Shown here piece after piece: positions 32,301-44,049 of a stretch of 64,000 nucleotides of DNA; position 1 is the stretch's first letter; every line of letters starts with the position of its first letter. A program made the position numbers and the translations under genes. Under the pieces are notes generated by a model. The model had not been told where the DNA came from, ran no database searches, and saw only the letters and a program-made list of their open reading frames with translations. This stretch comes from Zarea fungicola (taxonomy: Eukaryota; Ascomycota; Sordariomycetes; Hypocreales; Cordycipitaceae), in assembly GCA_900169235.1 (NCBI GenBank), contig FWCC01000241.1:1-64000 (forward strand), written 5' to 3'.

Positions 32301-33879
32301 ATGGCTCATGTAGAAAGTCATGTTCAAGCCGCTTCGGCAGTCACTCGCCCCCTCAAAGTCATTGTCGTCGGCGCTGGCATCGCTGGTCTCACGGCCGGCC
32401 TGGGCCTGCAGCGTCTTGGCCACCAGGTAGTGATCCTAGAGCAGGCAGCCGAATTGTCAGATGTCGGGGCGGGAATACAGATGGCCCCCAACGGGGCAAG
32501 AATCCTCGACAGGCTCGGGGTGCTCCAAGAGGTGATGAAGGATGCTAGCAACCTAGAGCGAATCTCCATACGGTAAGTTTGTATGGTTTCTCTTCATCTT
32601 GAAAGCTCTTTCATGTTCCTTTATCTACTTTTCCTTTTTTTATAAAAACAACAAGAAGAAGAAACAAGTTCAGAAACTGATTGATTGGGTTTTATCGTAT
32701 AGGCGATACGCAAATGATGCCGAGATTGGCTCCGTCCCTTTAATGCCCGGCGCCGGCCATCGCTACGGCGCGCCCGTCTTTGTCGTGCACAGATGGGATC
32801 TTCAGCGCACGCTCGCATCGGCCGCCAAGAACGCCGGCTGCGAGATTATGACGCTCAAACGCGTCGTCAGCGTCGATGACTCTTTTGCGCCGCACGTGAC
32901 GACGTCGGATGGCTGCTGCTACCAAGGCGACGTTGTCCTCGCCGGCGATGGGATACGATCCTGCATCCGCGGCCAAATGGCCACTACCACTGCTACTCCT
33001 GCTCCTGCTGCTACTACTACTATCCACGCAGAGAGCGATGATGGGCTTGTCCCGAGCGGCGACGCCGCGTATAGACTGCTCATTCCCAGGGAGGAAATGG
33101 AGCGCCATGAGAGCACACGCAGACTCATCAGCGAGAACACAGCCATGCGCTGGATCGGCCCGGGGGGGCACATCATGGGCTACCCGCTGCGGCACAACTC
33201 AATGTACAACCTGGTGCTGATGCACCCAGCAAAGAAGCCGCCATCCCACCAAACACATGAGAATGGTGAGAAGACTCAGCTTCCTCCTCCCCTGCAGAAC
33301 ACCACCCAGGCCACCAAGCGCATCGAGATGCTCGACTGCTACCAAGGGTGGTCCCCCGTCGTGCAGCGCCTCCTGTCATACGCGCCCGGCGGCGGCGGCG
33401 GCGGCGAGATTGTCGAGTGGACGCTCTTCCACCACCCGCCGCTCCGGCGCTGGGTGCGGAACCGAATCGCGCTGATGGGGGACGCATGCCACCCGATGCT
33501 TCCCTACACCGCCCAGGGCGCATCCAACGCCATCGAGGACGCGGGTGCGCTGATCGCCGTGTTTGGCCGCACCGACGACGTGGCCCTCGCGCTGGGCGTC
33601 TACCAGGAGGCCAGGAAGGACAGGGCGGAGCGGATGCAAGGGGCGGCGTCGGCCGTGCAGGAGTGCCTGCATCTGCACGACGGCAGGGCGCAGAGGGAGC
33701 GGGACCGCGCCATCAGGTCGGCGACGACGGCAAACGAGCTGGAGAAGCCGTTGCCGAATCCAGATCTGTGGGTGGATAGAGGCTGGCAGGATTTCATGTG
33801 GGGGCTGGATATCATGGAGGAGATTGCGGAACAGTGGGAAGAGCTGGTTATGAAGGTCAGAAAAGGCTTAACTAATTAA
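32301..33879 (+). CDS. FAD-dependent monooxygenase, salicylate-hydroxylase-like
   Basis: Exons 32301-32572 and 32703-33879 (130-nt intron, GTAAGT donor); 482 aa. Class A flavoprotein hydroxylases add oxygen to aromatic rings using NAD(P)H. Motifs: GAGIAGL (24-30) with PLKVIVVGAG, VGAGIQMAPNGARILDRLG, GDGIRS (172-177), and GDACHPMLPYTAQGASNAIEDA (from 350). Low-complexity insertions (ATTTATPAPAATTTIH; a six-glycine run near residue 325) sit in loops. The true start is the ATG at 32301; the longer frame to its left has no ATG. It runs in the same direction as the methyltransferase and faces the ABC transporter gene, forming part of the oxygenase/methyltransferase group. Confidence 0.9.
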
Positions 33880-34188
33880 TCTTTTTGACTTGCCAAGACT
33901 GCTTTAGAGGCGGATAAGACGTAGACAATGGACTGCTCTAGACTTGAGTGACCTCCATCTTGTCAATCGTCACGTCACTCGGTTCTAAAAAGCCCAGGTA
34001 TCATTAAAATCATTCATCATTCGGTATGCTATTCTCAATAGAGAATCCAGGCAGTGGGCCTATATATGCTATAACTAGTTAATGCAATTAAAAAACACTT
34101 TTATATCTCAACAAAACTTCTACTCCGATGAAGAGAAAATGAAGAAAATTTCCCCTATCCGGTTTTATATCCACAACATTTCACAAGT
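33880..34188. other. Convergent intergenic region
   Basis: 309 bp between the 3' ends of the second monooxygenase and the ABC transporter. AT-rich; nothing further seen. Confidence 0.5.
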
Positions 34189-37100
34189 CTAGTATGTACT
34201 GGGCTCCGCAATGCGAGCCGTAGAGCTGTTGCTCTCGTCAAAATCCGACATTGTCTTGGCGGCAAGCTCAATGTCCGCCAGCGTGATGCCACTTCGCTCA
34301 CACATGCCGCGAAAGATGCCATCCTCTTGGTTGTACAGGTTGGCAGGGGTATCGAGCTGCGCAATCTGGCCGGCATCCATGACGCAAATGCGATCGTAGC
34401 CGATAATCGTGCGGAGACGATGCGCAATGCAGAGCAGCGTCTTGCCACGAAACGCCGACGCCATGGTGCGCTGGATCTTGTCGTCCGTCTCCATGTCGAC
34501 GCTCGAGGTGGCCTCGTCGCAGACGATAATCTGCGAGCCGCGGACGAGAGCACGTGCCAGAGCCATGAGCTGGCGCTGGCCGAGCGAAAAGTTGAGGCCC
34601 TCGTCTTCCACAATGCTGTCGAGGTGGATGCGCGACGAATCGGAGCGGTCCTCGATAGATACGTCTGCACCAACAAGATCGGCTTGGCGCAGGGCAGACC
34701 ACAAAGCGAGGTCGTCGTGCTCCTGGAAAGGATCTAGGTTGGAGCGGACGGTGCCTTGGAAGAGCGTCGGGTCTTGAGGAATGATGGAGAGGCGGGAACG
34801 CAGGTCACCAAGGCCAAGGGTTGAGATGTTGAGCCCATCAATCGAAATCGTACCACCAGAAATTTCGACAAGGCGGAACAGCGTGCTCATGATGGAGGAC
34901 TTTCCAGCACCAGTGCGGCCGACGACACCGACACGCTCTCCACCCTTGACATGGATGGAAAGGCCCTTGAGGACAAGCGGCAGATTGGGGCGATAGCGCA
35001 TCTCGACATTTTCAAATTTAATCTCACCCTTTTCCGGCCAGCTCGGGCGGACATCGACGGTGTGGAGAGGAGCCTCTTCTTCGAGCTCGTGGCCGTAGTA
35101 GCGGAGACGCTCGACGGCATTCATTCCATTCTCTACTTCGGCAAGCTGACGGATGGAGAATTGCAGCATCTGTACAATGGACAGCATGTAGCTGAGCACA
35201 AGACCGCCAGTCGCGGGGTTGACGGTGAAGCGAGAAGTGACGACGAGAATGGCAACAACAAACACGAGGACGTTACCAATCATGTCCAGTCGGACAGAGA
35301 GCCAACGCTGGTTCGCAAACGTGAGGTAGTAGGCACCGTTCATTTCATCGATGCATTTGCGCAGATCGTTCTTGAAACGGTCGCGAAGACCATAGGCCCG
35401 AATCGAGGACACACCAGAGAGGCCCTCGCTAAACCGGGCAAACATGGTAGAGCGCAGGACTGATTCATATCGCTTGACCTCACGGGCAGAGGCGCGATAG
35501 TATGTTCCAGCAGCGATGTAGAGGATGTATAGCGGCACAAGTGCAATAGCAAAGTAGTAGAAATAAGCAATGGTGAGGATGAATACGGCGGTAACCTGAG
35601 CCAGAGTAAAAAAGAACATGCGGATAGCATCAGTCAGGTTATTGTCCATGACATCGACATCACGGGAGAATCGGTTCGTGATGCGGCCAATGGGAGTCGT
35701 ATCAAAAAACGACATGGGAGCGCGGAGGACACGAGTGACGGCGTCCCTCAGCATTCCTTTGCTGGAATTGGTGCCCAGTACAGTAAGCATGACTGAAAAG
35801 GCAAACATGAGGAAGGCCTGGACAAAGCCGAGACCAGCGTAAATTCCAATGTACTCGCCGTCTGAGTAGCCAAACTTGTTCGAAGTCCACCAAGACAGCC
35901 ACAGGCTGGTGACTATATTGGCACCTTGGGAGAGAATGAGGACAAAGATGAGCAATGGCAGGTTGAAAAGGCTTCCAGAGGAGCGAATGTAGGCTGCGTA
36001 AACAGACCACGGCACTGATTTCTCGGCCTTTTCTTCCTGCTGCATCAGCATAGCTTGCTTCTTGTTTTTCTTGTTCTTGGCGCGATCCTCTGCAGAGGTC
36101 TCGACCCGCTCGACTTTGGCATCCGCCGCGACCTCCTCGTTAATCGCATCAGCGTCCACGGCTTGGTCTTCATCCTCCTTCTCGTCGACAGCGCTGGTCT
36201 CCATGAGTGTACGGAACCCTTCCTCGTCACGCATGAGGTTGGCAAAAGTGTCAATAGCACGAATCTTGCCCTCGTCCATCCAGATGATTCTGTCGCACCG
36301 GTTCAAGACCCAAAGCTGATGTGTAGCTAGGATGCGGCACTTGTCCTTGAGCAGGCCAAGGATGGCATTGTCAAAGATGTGACGACCCACATGGGCATCA
36401 ACGGCGCTCAGGGGATCATCCATCAGCACGATATCGGCGTCAAAGTAGATGGCTCTAGCAATGTTGAGACGCTGCTTCTGACCTCCGGAGATGGTGATGC
36501 CGCGCTCACCAATTTCGGTCTGGTCGCCGTTGGGCAGCATGTCGAGATCGGATTGAAGCGCGCAAGCATCAATGACATCTCTGTACCACGACTTGTTCAT
36601 CGGCTTGCCGAAAGTGACGTTGTTTTGCAGGGATGTGTTTTGAATCCAAGCATATTGGGGGCAAAAGGCTCTTGAAGCACCAAACACGACCTCTCCCTCT
36701 GTCTTGCGCATGTCACCAGCCAGAGAGGCGAGGAGAGAGCTTTTGCCACAGCCGACTGTACCAATGACAGCCAAGAGTTCGTTGCGTCCAGCAGTAAAGT
36801 TGAGGTTTTCGAGCTTAAAGGGCTCTCGTTCATCGGCAGTAGCGGCATCCTTGGGAGCATTGTCATTACTGGGTTCTGTGAGTTTCTCAGAGTTGGCCTT
36901 GGCCTTGGCCTCTTTTGCTGCTGCAGCTGAGGCCTTTTTATCCTTTGGATCAGCCTCGGTTTCCTTGTTCTTGGTCCTCTCCCAGGTGAAAGAGGCGTGG
37001 TTCATTTCAACGGCGTTTTTGCCGTCGGGCTTGTAAACGATATCCTCTTCCTGCTCCTCTTCAAGCAAAAATTCTTCGACTCGTCCCACTGAGGACATGG

Positions 37101-38760
37101 CGTCAATTACCTGGCCGAGAACAAGAGGAAGAAGGTTCAGAGGGATTCTAAGACTGTTAAACAGAGCCAGAGAGGAGAAAACCTCGGCCGGGTTAAGGTC
37201 GTGGTTTGTGAGACGGTATGTGATGAAGGACAGCATGGATGCAAAGATGGGGAGGGCCATGCTGACGGAGTTGATTGCATTTCTAGTAGCGAGGAGAATT
37301 TGGATCGAGGTAATTTCCTTGGAGCGAATCTGTTCGAGGCGCTCTAGGAATGCAGTTTCCCAGCCGAAATACTTGACAAAGCGGACGGATTGAACAATTT
37401 CCTGCGTCAGGGACACACGCTTATCGGTGATTTTGTTGATTTCCTTGCGGCGGCGGAAAAGGCTCTGGATTGTCTTGGTGAGGATGGGGACGCCGATGAT
37501 GAGCAAACCGAAGCCGGCCAAAGCGCTGTATGTCAAGTTGATCAAAAGAAGGATAAGTGTGAGTATACAGGCAAGCGGTGCCGTCCAGACAAAGTGAAGC
37601 AAGGCACAAGCCTGATCAATACGGTAGGTGTCGACACTCATCAAGTTGACAATGCGGCCATTGGCCCAGCCAACTTCGGCCGGCTTTCCATTTTGCCCTT
37701 TGCTGTTTTTCTTCTTCTTGTCAGACTTTTTGCCATCTTGGACATTGTCGGTTGCCTTTTCTTCGTCGCCACCTTCTGCCGGCGTGAGGGGATCCTTGGA
37801 GGTGCCGGCCTTGGCACGGCCGGAAATAATCATGGACTTGTCGTAAATGAGGCCGATGAGCACGGCTCGGCTCTGGCCACCTAGCATCATGCCGCGGTAG
37901 ATGAAGTGACCTATACAGAGACTTCCAACGACCTGCATTGCTGTAATACCAATAGCTAGGCCAATACCGCTTCCAATGTGCGGCGGCGGTTGGTGTTGGA
38001 TGTGGGCATAGTAGGCATTGGTGGCAAAGCGAATGAGATATCGAAGCGTAAAGGGAGCAATGACTTGCAACATGGTCGAAATGAATGCGCAGAAGCCACC
38101 AAGCCAGAATTCAAAGAAGAAGCTGTCATACAAAGCCATGAGGAGCGGTCGTTTGGAGCCCATTTCCCGTCTGCGCTTGAAGGCGGCAGTGACTTTTGTG
38201 GTCAGAACTTCGGCACCTCGATCTGGGTTGACGGACCAGAGATCGCGCTCATGCAGCTGCCTCTTGTATCCAGTCTGTACGTTGGCTAGTTAGTGCCGTG
38301 GCCGTCTCCGCAGCAAAGAAAGCCGCGCCGTTTATCACCGTTGTTGGTAGCTTAAACTTACAGTCATTAGGGGGGTCATCCAGTTGAAGAAGAGTTTACT
38401 AAAAATACTGGCGCCATATTCTCGCGACTGGATGCGCTCTTGGGGGATGGGTGGGACAGCACCCCAGCGCAGGGGGTTAATCTTTTGCTTCCATGTCTTC
38501 TCCTGTGATGGCTGAGCAGTGGCAGTTGTTCCAACGCTGGCATCAGTAGCGTTGGTTCTTGTGGGAGTCAGCTCATTTTCTTGGGCGTCGTCGATGTGGG
38601 ATTTTTCATCCAACTGCGAGTGCGAATCGGTGCCCTCGCTCTTTTCGCTGAGCGGGCTGTCCAAGGTGATGACAGCCGGTGTTGGTTCGCTGATCTGTGT
38701 TGCAACAGCTGCAAGGGGATCGGGTGTTTTTTTGGTATCTTTGTCAAGGTTATCGGCCAT
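34189..38760 (-). CDS. YOR1: Yor1-like ABC transporter (ABCC/MRP type)
   Basis: Exons 38760-38362 and 38274-34189 (87-nt intron, GTAAGT donor); 1494 aa, near yeast Yor1 (1477). Yor1 exports oligomycin and other organic anions and phospholipids at the plasma membrane. Order: charged N-terminus, GYKRQLHERDLWSVNPDR at the splice junction, first membrane domain with a Lys-rich cytosolic insertion (DGKKSDKKKKNSKG), first nucleotide site with Walker A GTVGCGKS (Lys644) and ISGGQKQRLNIARA, second membrane domain, second site GRTGAGKSS (Lys1258) with FSLGQRQLMALARA and IVCDEATSSVD. The short N-terminus lacks the extra TMD0 of Ycf1-type members. Adjacent to two monooxygenases and a methyltransferase, so it could export their product, though Yor1 also serves general detoxification. 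Confidence 0.93.
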
Positions 38761-41217
38761 TGCGATTGTATCTCAGACAATGTCTCGGTGCTGTTGGGAA
38801 GGCCGTTGCGCGGTGGTGGCAGCGGGTGGGTTGCGCTGGAGCAACGGGCTGTTGGCCCTGGGACGTCTGCAATACAAATGATATATATATTAGGCCATGG
38901 AGGAAAGCAGAGCACCGTTGAGTTGAGAAGGCTGGGAGTGTAGCCGAGATTTCTTGTGCAAACGAGTGTTGGGAGCTTTGGTTGGTTGTCGTGCAAACCC
39001 CGACTGAATGCAACAGCAAGAGGGAGCAGATTCCGGCAAGTATAGATTCTACGGCTGCAGAAAAAGGGCAAAGAAGCAAGGTTAGCGTTGAAGAGAACGA
39101 AAAGGCGGGATATTCGGCGGGAATAGAGGAGACTGGTAATATTTAATTGAAATCCGCTGGCCGGTACGGGACCGAGCAGGCTGGTTGAGAGGCCGGACAA
39201 GCCAAAGTCCCAAAGTCCGCATATCTCCAGGTTCATTTTCCATTATTAATTACTGTACGAGTACGGTGTACAGAGTACCTACCCACCCTACTAGTTGCCT
39301 GCCCATTTCCCAACTGTAGTCTGTAGCCTCTGTAGGTAGGTACCTTGTCGCAGTTAATTGCCATTTCAGCAGCGGCGCCACCAACCCACAATGCCACCAC
39401 ACAATGCCACCAAGCTGCAGGTAGTTCACTGTACGAAGTAGCTACTGGTAGGAACTCTGTGGGAATTGCCCCGCTGCCATCACTTGACCATGGCTACGTT
39501 GGAAGGTTATCGGTCTGGCAAAGTAAGCTTTACCAAGTATAGAGTACAAAGCCCTCGGCGTTGGCATGCATCATGTTGGAGACTGAGATCAAAGAGGATA
39601 TTCTAACTGAATACAGTACTGTATCTCTAAATGTGTGCTTTTCCTACTAACAAAATTTGCCGCTTTATTTAATTTTTTGTTACTGAGATTAATAACCACT
39701 TGCCACGGGCTTCGCTGGGCGGCTGGGTCCTGTGGATTGGTTGGTGGCGCCCAGCGGAATCGACGGCGTGTGGATTCCCCAACCAGGCGATGCCCAAAAC
39801 GCCCAAGCTGCAGGTGGGCAGTGGGCGCAGGTACAGCTTGCATGTCTGTAGCAACATGGCTGCATGATTCCAGAAACCCTGGGGCAAGCCGCATTCCTGT
39901 GTACCGTACCCTTCCATGCTTCCTCTGCATTGCCGGATGGAGGTCCGTCCTCTGCTGCTGCTGTTGATAAACGGCGGTCGGCCCCACGATTATCATTTCC
40001 CCAACTATGCCAAGGTGGCAATGGTTTGGTGGATAGGAGACCCGAGCGTGGTGATGCCCGGACTTAAAAATGCACTGTACGCATCACCGTCATACATGAC
40101 AAGGCAAGAGCTTTGGTAATCGGACACCGGAGCAATGATTATCATTAGAGACTCGCTGCTTACATCCCAGATTGGGTAGTTCGTGGCGTCTGGTCGGTGA
40201 GATGCGATAGAATAAGAACGACGATTCTGCTTGGCCTAAATAATGGTTTCGTTGGTCAAGAGTTTTTAGCTTTTTTTCCTTTTCCCTTTGCTCGGCCGTT
40301 GATTCATGCTCTTGGCCTCACCCAAGGCCGCCAAGCTACCACCAGCATTCATCAACTAGGTTAAAACTCCAACAATGGCAACGACGGCAGGGTACCGGAT
40401 CCGACCTAGTGACGGCCGATGGGCCAACCCCACCAGCTAGGCCAGGATAAGCAAAACCAGCTTGCGGCTCATCGTGATGACTCTGATGAGCGATGGTCTA
40501 CGTCGGGGTCTTTTGGTCCGTCTTGTTTGCTGCTTGGATCGGAAGTGAAATACTGCCGGCGAATCCCCGCTGCAAACAAGCCATTTCGCTTGTATTAAGA
40601 GCCTGCAGAAATACTATCTGCGTTCAAGTCCCAAGTATCGAAGCTTCAGCTAGCTCACGACAACCAGCAAGCATGGCTCAGGATTTGCCATCAGAAGATC
40701 TTTCGGCCGAACCAGACTGGCGGGGAACATTGCCAATTTGGGCAGTCGTTGCTGTTGCCATTAGATTCTGCTGCTCATCGAAAAGGAATACACGTCATCC
40801 TGAAAACCGGAGAGAAAACATCATCTTTGCGACTATAATTATTTCCAGTCGGAAACTAACCTAATCATGCCCGTCTCTCGGCTATGTGGCTATATGCAGA
40901 AGTAACCAAAAATACGCCCACCACCAACATGCTTGCATGCCAGTCAGGCGCAAAGCCTCTGTCTGTTTGGGTGGAGCCTCTACATGGGATCCCGCTTGTT
41001 GATTAGAAGTTGATTAGCCAAGCACGGAACTTACCATCACCGTACACCGGCGGTGCAGCTCCGCAAGGGCGGTGGACTTTTATTTTTTCTGCCCACCCAC
41101 CGACAGAGCTTTCTTGTTTGCTGCCGTACGGCATCGGATATCAGCGGTGTCCGTACGGAACATTGAACATCGGAAGCTACTATATTTTTTTTTCTACTGA
41201 GCCACGCATCACCAATC
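38761..41217. other. Long divergent intergenic region, no supported gene
   Basis: 2.46 kb between the start codons of the ABC transporter and CSL4. It includes a cluster of four GTAC tetramers in 39255-39278 and a TAGGTAGGTACC run near 39333-39344. A GC-richer patch (39690-40060) has overlapping ORFs on both strands, none with domains. It probably contains long leaders and regulatory DNA of the transporter. Confidence 0.45.
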
Positions 41218-41924
41218 ATGGCCACTGTCGACGTCCCGAGCCTTGCCATCCCAGGCCGTGTGCTTGGTTCCATCTCCAAGTATGCGCCCGGCCCCGGCAC
41301 GCACATCTTTGAGGGCAATGTGGTGTCGTCGCTGATGGGCAACGTGACGGTCACGCCGCCCGCCAGAGCGCCCGGCCCGGCGAAGCGATTGAACAAGATT
41401 ACCGCGCCGACATCCGAGGACATGGCTACGATTTCGGTGGCGCGACATGGCCGCAGGCGCGAGGTGCTGCCCGACGTCAACAACATTGTGCTGGCGCGCG
41501 TCGTGCGTCTGATGCCCAAGCAGGCCATTGTCGTCATCCAGCAAGTCGGCGACACGGTGCTGCAGACCGAGTGGCAGGGTGTCATCCGAGTGCAGGACGT
41601 GCGCGCGACGGAAAAGGACAAGGTCAAGATTTACGAGTCGTTTAAGCCGGGCGATACTGTCCGTGCTCAGGTGGTATGTGTGCATAGTGGTTTAGCAGGG
41701 CGAATCAAAGAGAAGAAGAAGAAGAAAAAAAATTGCTAACGAGGCATGTTTAGATTTCACTAGGTGATCAAGCCAACTACTATCTTTCCACAGCATCCAA
41801 TGAGTTGGGCGTCATCATGGCCACAAGTGAGGCCGGCAACGACATGGTGCCGGTGAGCTGGAAGGAATACAAGGACCCCGAAACCGGCATAAGCGAGCCA
41901 CGCAAGGTTGCGAAGCCGAATTGA
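41218..41924 (+). CDS. CSL4: Csl4, exosome cap subunit
   Basis: Exons 41218-41673 and 41754-41924 (80-nt intron, GTATGT donor); 208 aa. Csl4 is one of three S1/KH cap proteins of the RNA exosome, which trims and degrades RNA in nucleus and cytosol. Seen: N-terminal domain with VPSLAIPGRVLGS and GPGTHIFEGNVVSSLMGNV, S1 domain from LPDVNNIVLARVVRLMPKQAIV through ESFKPGDTVRAQV, and the C-terminal part ANYYLSTASNELGVIMATSEAGN. The order and length agree with known fungal Csl4. The frame also reads past the donor for a few residues, so the splice is needed to reach the conserved C-terminus. Confidence 0.94.
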
Positions 41925-43194
41925 AGAACCAATGCATTTTTCTAAAAGAAAAGATACCCTGAAGATGAGCAATATATACTGGCGATGACCAAAGACAAGG
42001 TCATTCATTATATGGCATGGCAGCTTGTAAAGAATGCCAGCACACAATCAGGAGACGAGGACGAGATGAATCCAGCGGCATTTCACAGCTGTTCAAGCAG
42101 TGCTTGAAGCTGTGGGGTTAGGACGAGATGGATGCGATGGTCTCCAATGGAGATTTCGGTCCAGCCGAGGCATCGAAGCGTTATGTCGACTCCGTTACTG
42201 TGTTGCAGACTGTACACGCCTTGGAACTGCGACGTCTTTCAAACAAGCCCGCTTGCAAGAAAAGACATCTGCGTTTTTCTGGAAGCGCTGCCTTGATTAC
42301 GGCAAGGTGTAGGAAAACTGTCAGAATATGACCAAACTTTAATAAGTAAATAAATAAATAAATATTAGCCCAGCATTCGAAAGACTTGTGACTAGGAATA
42401 GCGTACAGAGCGGTATTGATCGCGACTGGCGGAAACAGTGGTCTCCTCTCATGCAAAATTGCACTTATTGACTACCTACCTATTTAGGAGCATAATACAA
42501 GTTACAGGTGGTTCTGCTTGAAAAGACCCTGTGCTCCTCAAGGTCCACAGCATGTCCATGGGCCGGGCTGAAGCACCCCGCTGGAACAAGATGGCGGGGT
42601 TGCATTCCAGTAGTATACTGGCCAAACAACCAAACAGTCAACGAAGCTTACTGGCAGCCCCTAACAAGCAGCGCTATAAAGTTTGCTGCCCGCTAAAGCC
42701 CGCCTCTAAAAATACATTGCAGGCCTGAGTGGTTCCGCGCAATATTCAGTAAGTTAATGCTCTTTGAGCCAGGCCAGCTTACTGACTTGGACAGGTTTCA
42801 ATTTGAATAAACAGCATCTCCATCCGTCATCCACTCCAACGCTCTTCACTGCATCCGTTCCAATGCTTGTTGCACAGTAAACGAACCCGAAAAAGTCCTT
42901 CAGCTGCCCAAACGTAAATGCCCACTCCGAGCTGGGCACCGGACGCCACAGCGGATATCTCATCTCTCTTCAACAAGCATCGGCACTTGAGGCTCTTCCC
43001 AGCTTGCTCCTGACGATCCAAAGTGCTCTTGTGCCACATCTCGTCCCCTGGCAAACAACGTCACTCGCAGGCCTGCAGCGCCACCACTGGGGTCCATGCC
43101 CTGAACAACACCTACACGCAAATAAGCTCATACAGATATACCCTTTGACTTGCGAATAGACCATAAAAACAGTACCAAAACCACCACCATAGCC
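41925..43194. other. Intergenic region
   Basis: 1.27 kb between two plus-strand genes. It contains a TAAA microsatellite at 42342-42362. Short ORFs here look random. It holds the CSL4 3' end and the upstream region of the Sec2-like gene. Confidence 0.5.
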
Positions 43195-44049
43195 ATGTCG
43201 TCAACAACAACACTCACCACCATCGCAACTACACCGTCGTCTCTCACTATCAACCCCAACACAGGCTCCAACTGTCCCAGCTGCGGCTATGGCCTGCCAC
43301 CCGACCCCTCTCGCGACGACTCGTCACAACCCCAGGACCTGGCCAGCGCCCAGGCCCGCATAGCAGAGCTGGAGAAGGAGGTCCGCATACTCAACGAGAA
43401 GACCGCCATGGCCGTCAACCGTTGGGCCGAGTACGAGGTTGAGCTAGTACGGCTACGAAGCCAAGCGAGCGTCACATCCTCGCCCCAATCACCCGCTGCC
43501 CAGCGGCGCGACCCCTCCGCCGTCGTACGGAGCCCGACTCGCAGCCCGTCCTACCTGCAGCAGAGCACAGAGCGCATATCCGCCCTCCTCTACTCGCGCA
43601 AGTCATCCACAAACCTCCGCAACAAACAAGCCCGCCCGCCCGCCTTGCAGACGACAGGCTCCCCAATCGCGGCATCATCACCCGGCGCGCTGCAGCAGGC
43701 GCCCTCCCCGACGACGACGACGCAGCTCGCCTCGCCTACGCCCATGACGCCCACCAATATGACGGAGGACTTGCTGGAGGCGCTGAATCGCGAGCAGAAC
43801 CTGCGCCACGAGGCCGAGGGCCGCCTGAGCGCCACGAGCAAAGAGATGGAGGAGCTGAGCGCGGCCCTGTTTGAGCAGGCCAACGAAATGGTGGCCGACG
43901 AGCGTCGTGCGCGCGCCAAGCTCGAGGAGCGAGTCGATGAGCTTGAGAAGCGCGACGTGGAAAAGAAGAAGAGGCTGGATCGGCTGGAAAGCGCCGTCAA
44001 TCGCATCGAGCGCGTCAAGAAGCTTCTCAACAATGAGCCCGAGCCTTGA
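43195..44049 (+). CDS. Short Sec2-domain Rab GEF-like protein
   Basis: Single exon, 284 aa. The start is the ATG at 43195; upstream the frame has only non-ATG codons. The Sec2p/Rabin8 domain is a long coiled coil that exchanges GDP on Rab Sec4/Rab8 for exocytosis. Here it lies at about residues 195-284: EDLLEALNREQNLRHEAEGRL, LSAALFEQANEMVADERRARAK and LEERVDELEKRDVEKKKRL, with an earlier coiled coil near 60-105. The N-terminus has a CPSCGYGLPPDPS motif. Yeast Sec2 is 759 aa, so this protein lacks the regulatory C-terminal half; fungi of this group often have a short form, but I cannot tell whether a long one exists elsewhere. Gene symbol withheld. Confidence 0.82.
   Translation: MSSTTTLTTIATTPSSLTINPNTGSNCPSCGYGLPPDPSRDDSSQPQDLASAQARIAELEKEVRILNEKTAMAVNRWAEYEVELVRLRSQASVTSSPQSPAAQRRDPSAVVRSPTRSPSYLQQSTERISALLYSRKSSTNLRNKQARPPALQTTGSPIAASSPGALQQAPSPTTTTQLASPTPMTPTNMTEDLLEALNREQNLRHEAEGRLSATSKEMEELSAALFEQANEMVADERRARAKLEERVDELEKRDVEKKKRLDRLESAVNRIERVKKLLNNEPEP

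Noticed and set aside
26417..38760. A complete secondary-metabolite cluster with its own synthase
   Set aside because: No ketosynthase, adenylation, terpene-cyclase or prenyltransferase sequence is seen on either strand in the window, so only a tailoring/export group can be claimed.
39589..39996. Overlapping ORFs on both strands (135 aa minus, 110 aa plus)
   Set aside because: Both strands open through a GC-rich patch, composition is random, and no family is recognisable.
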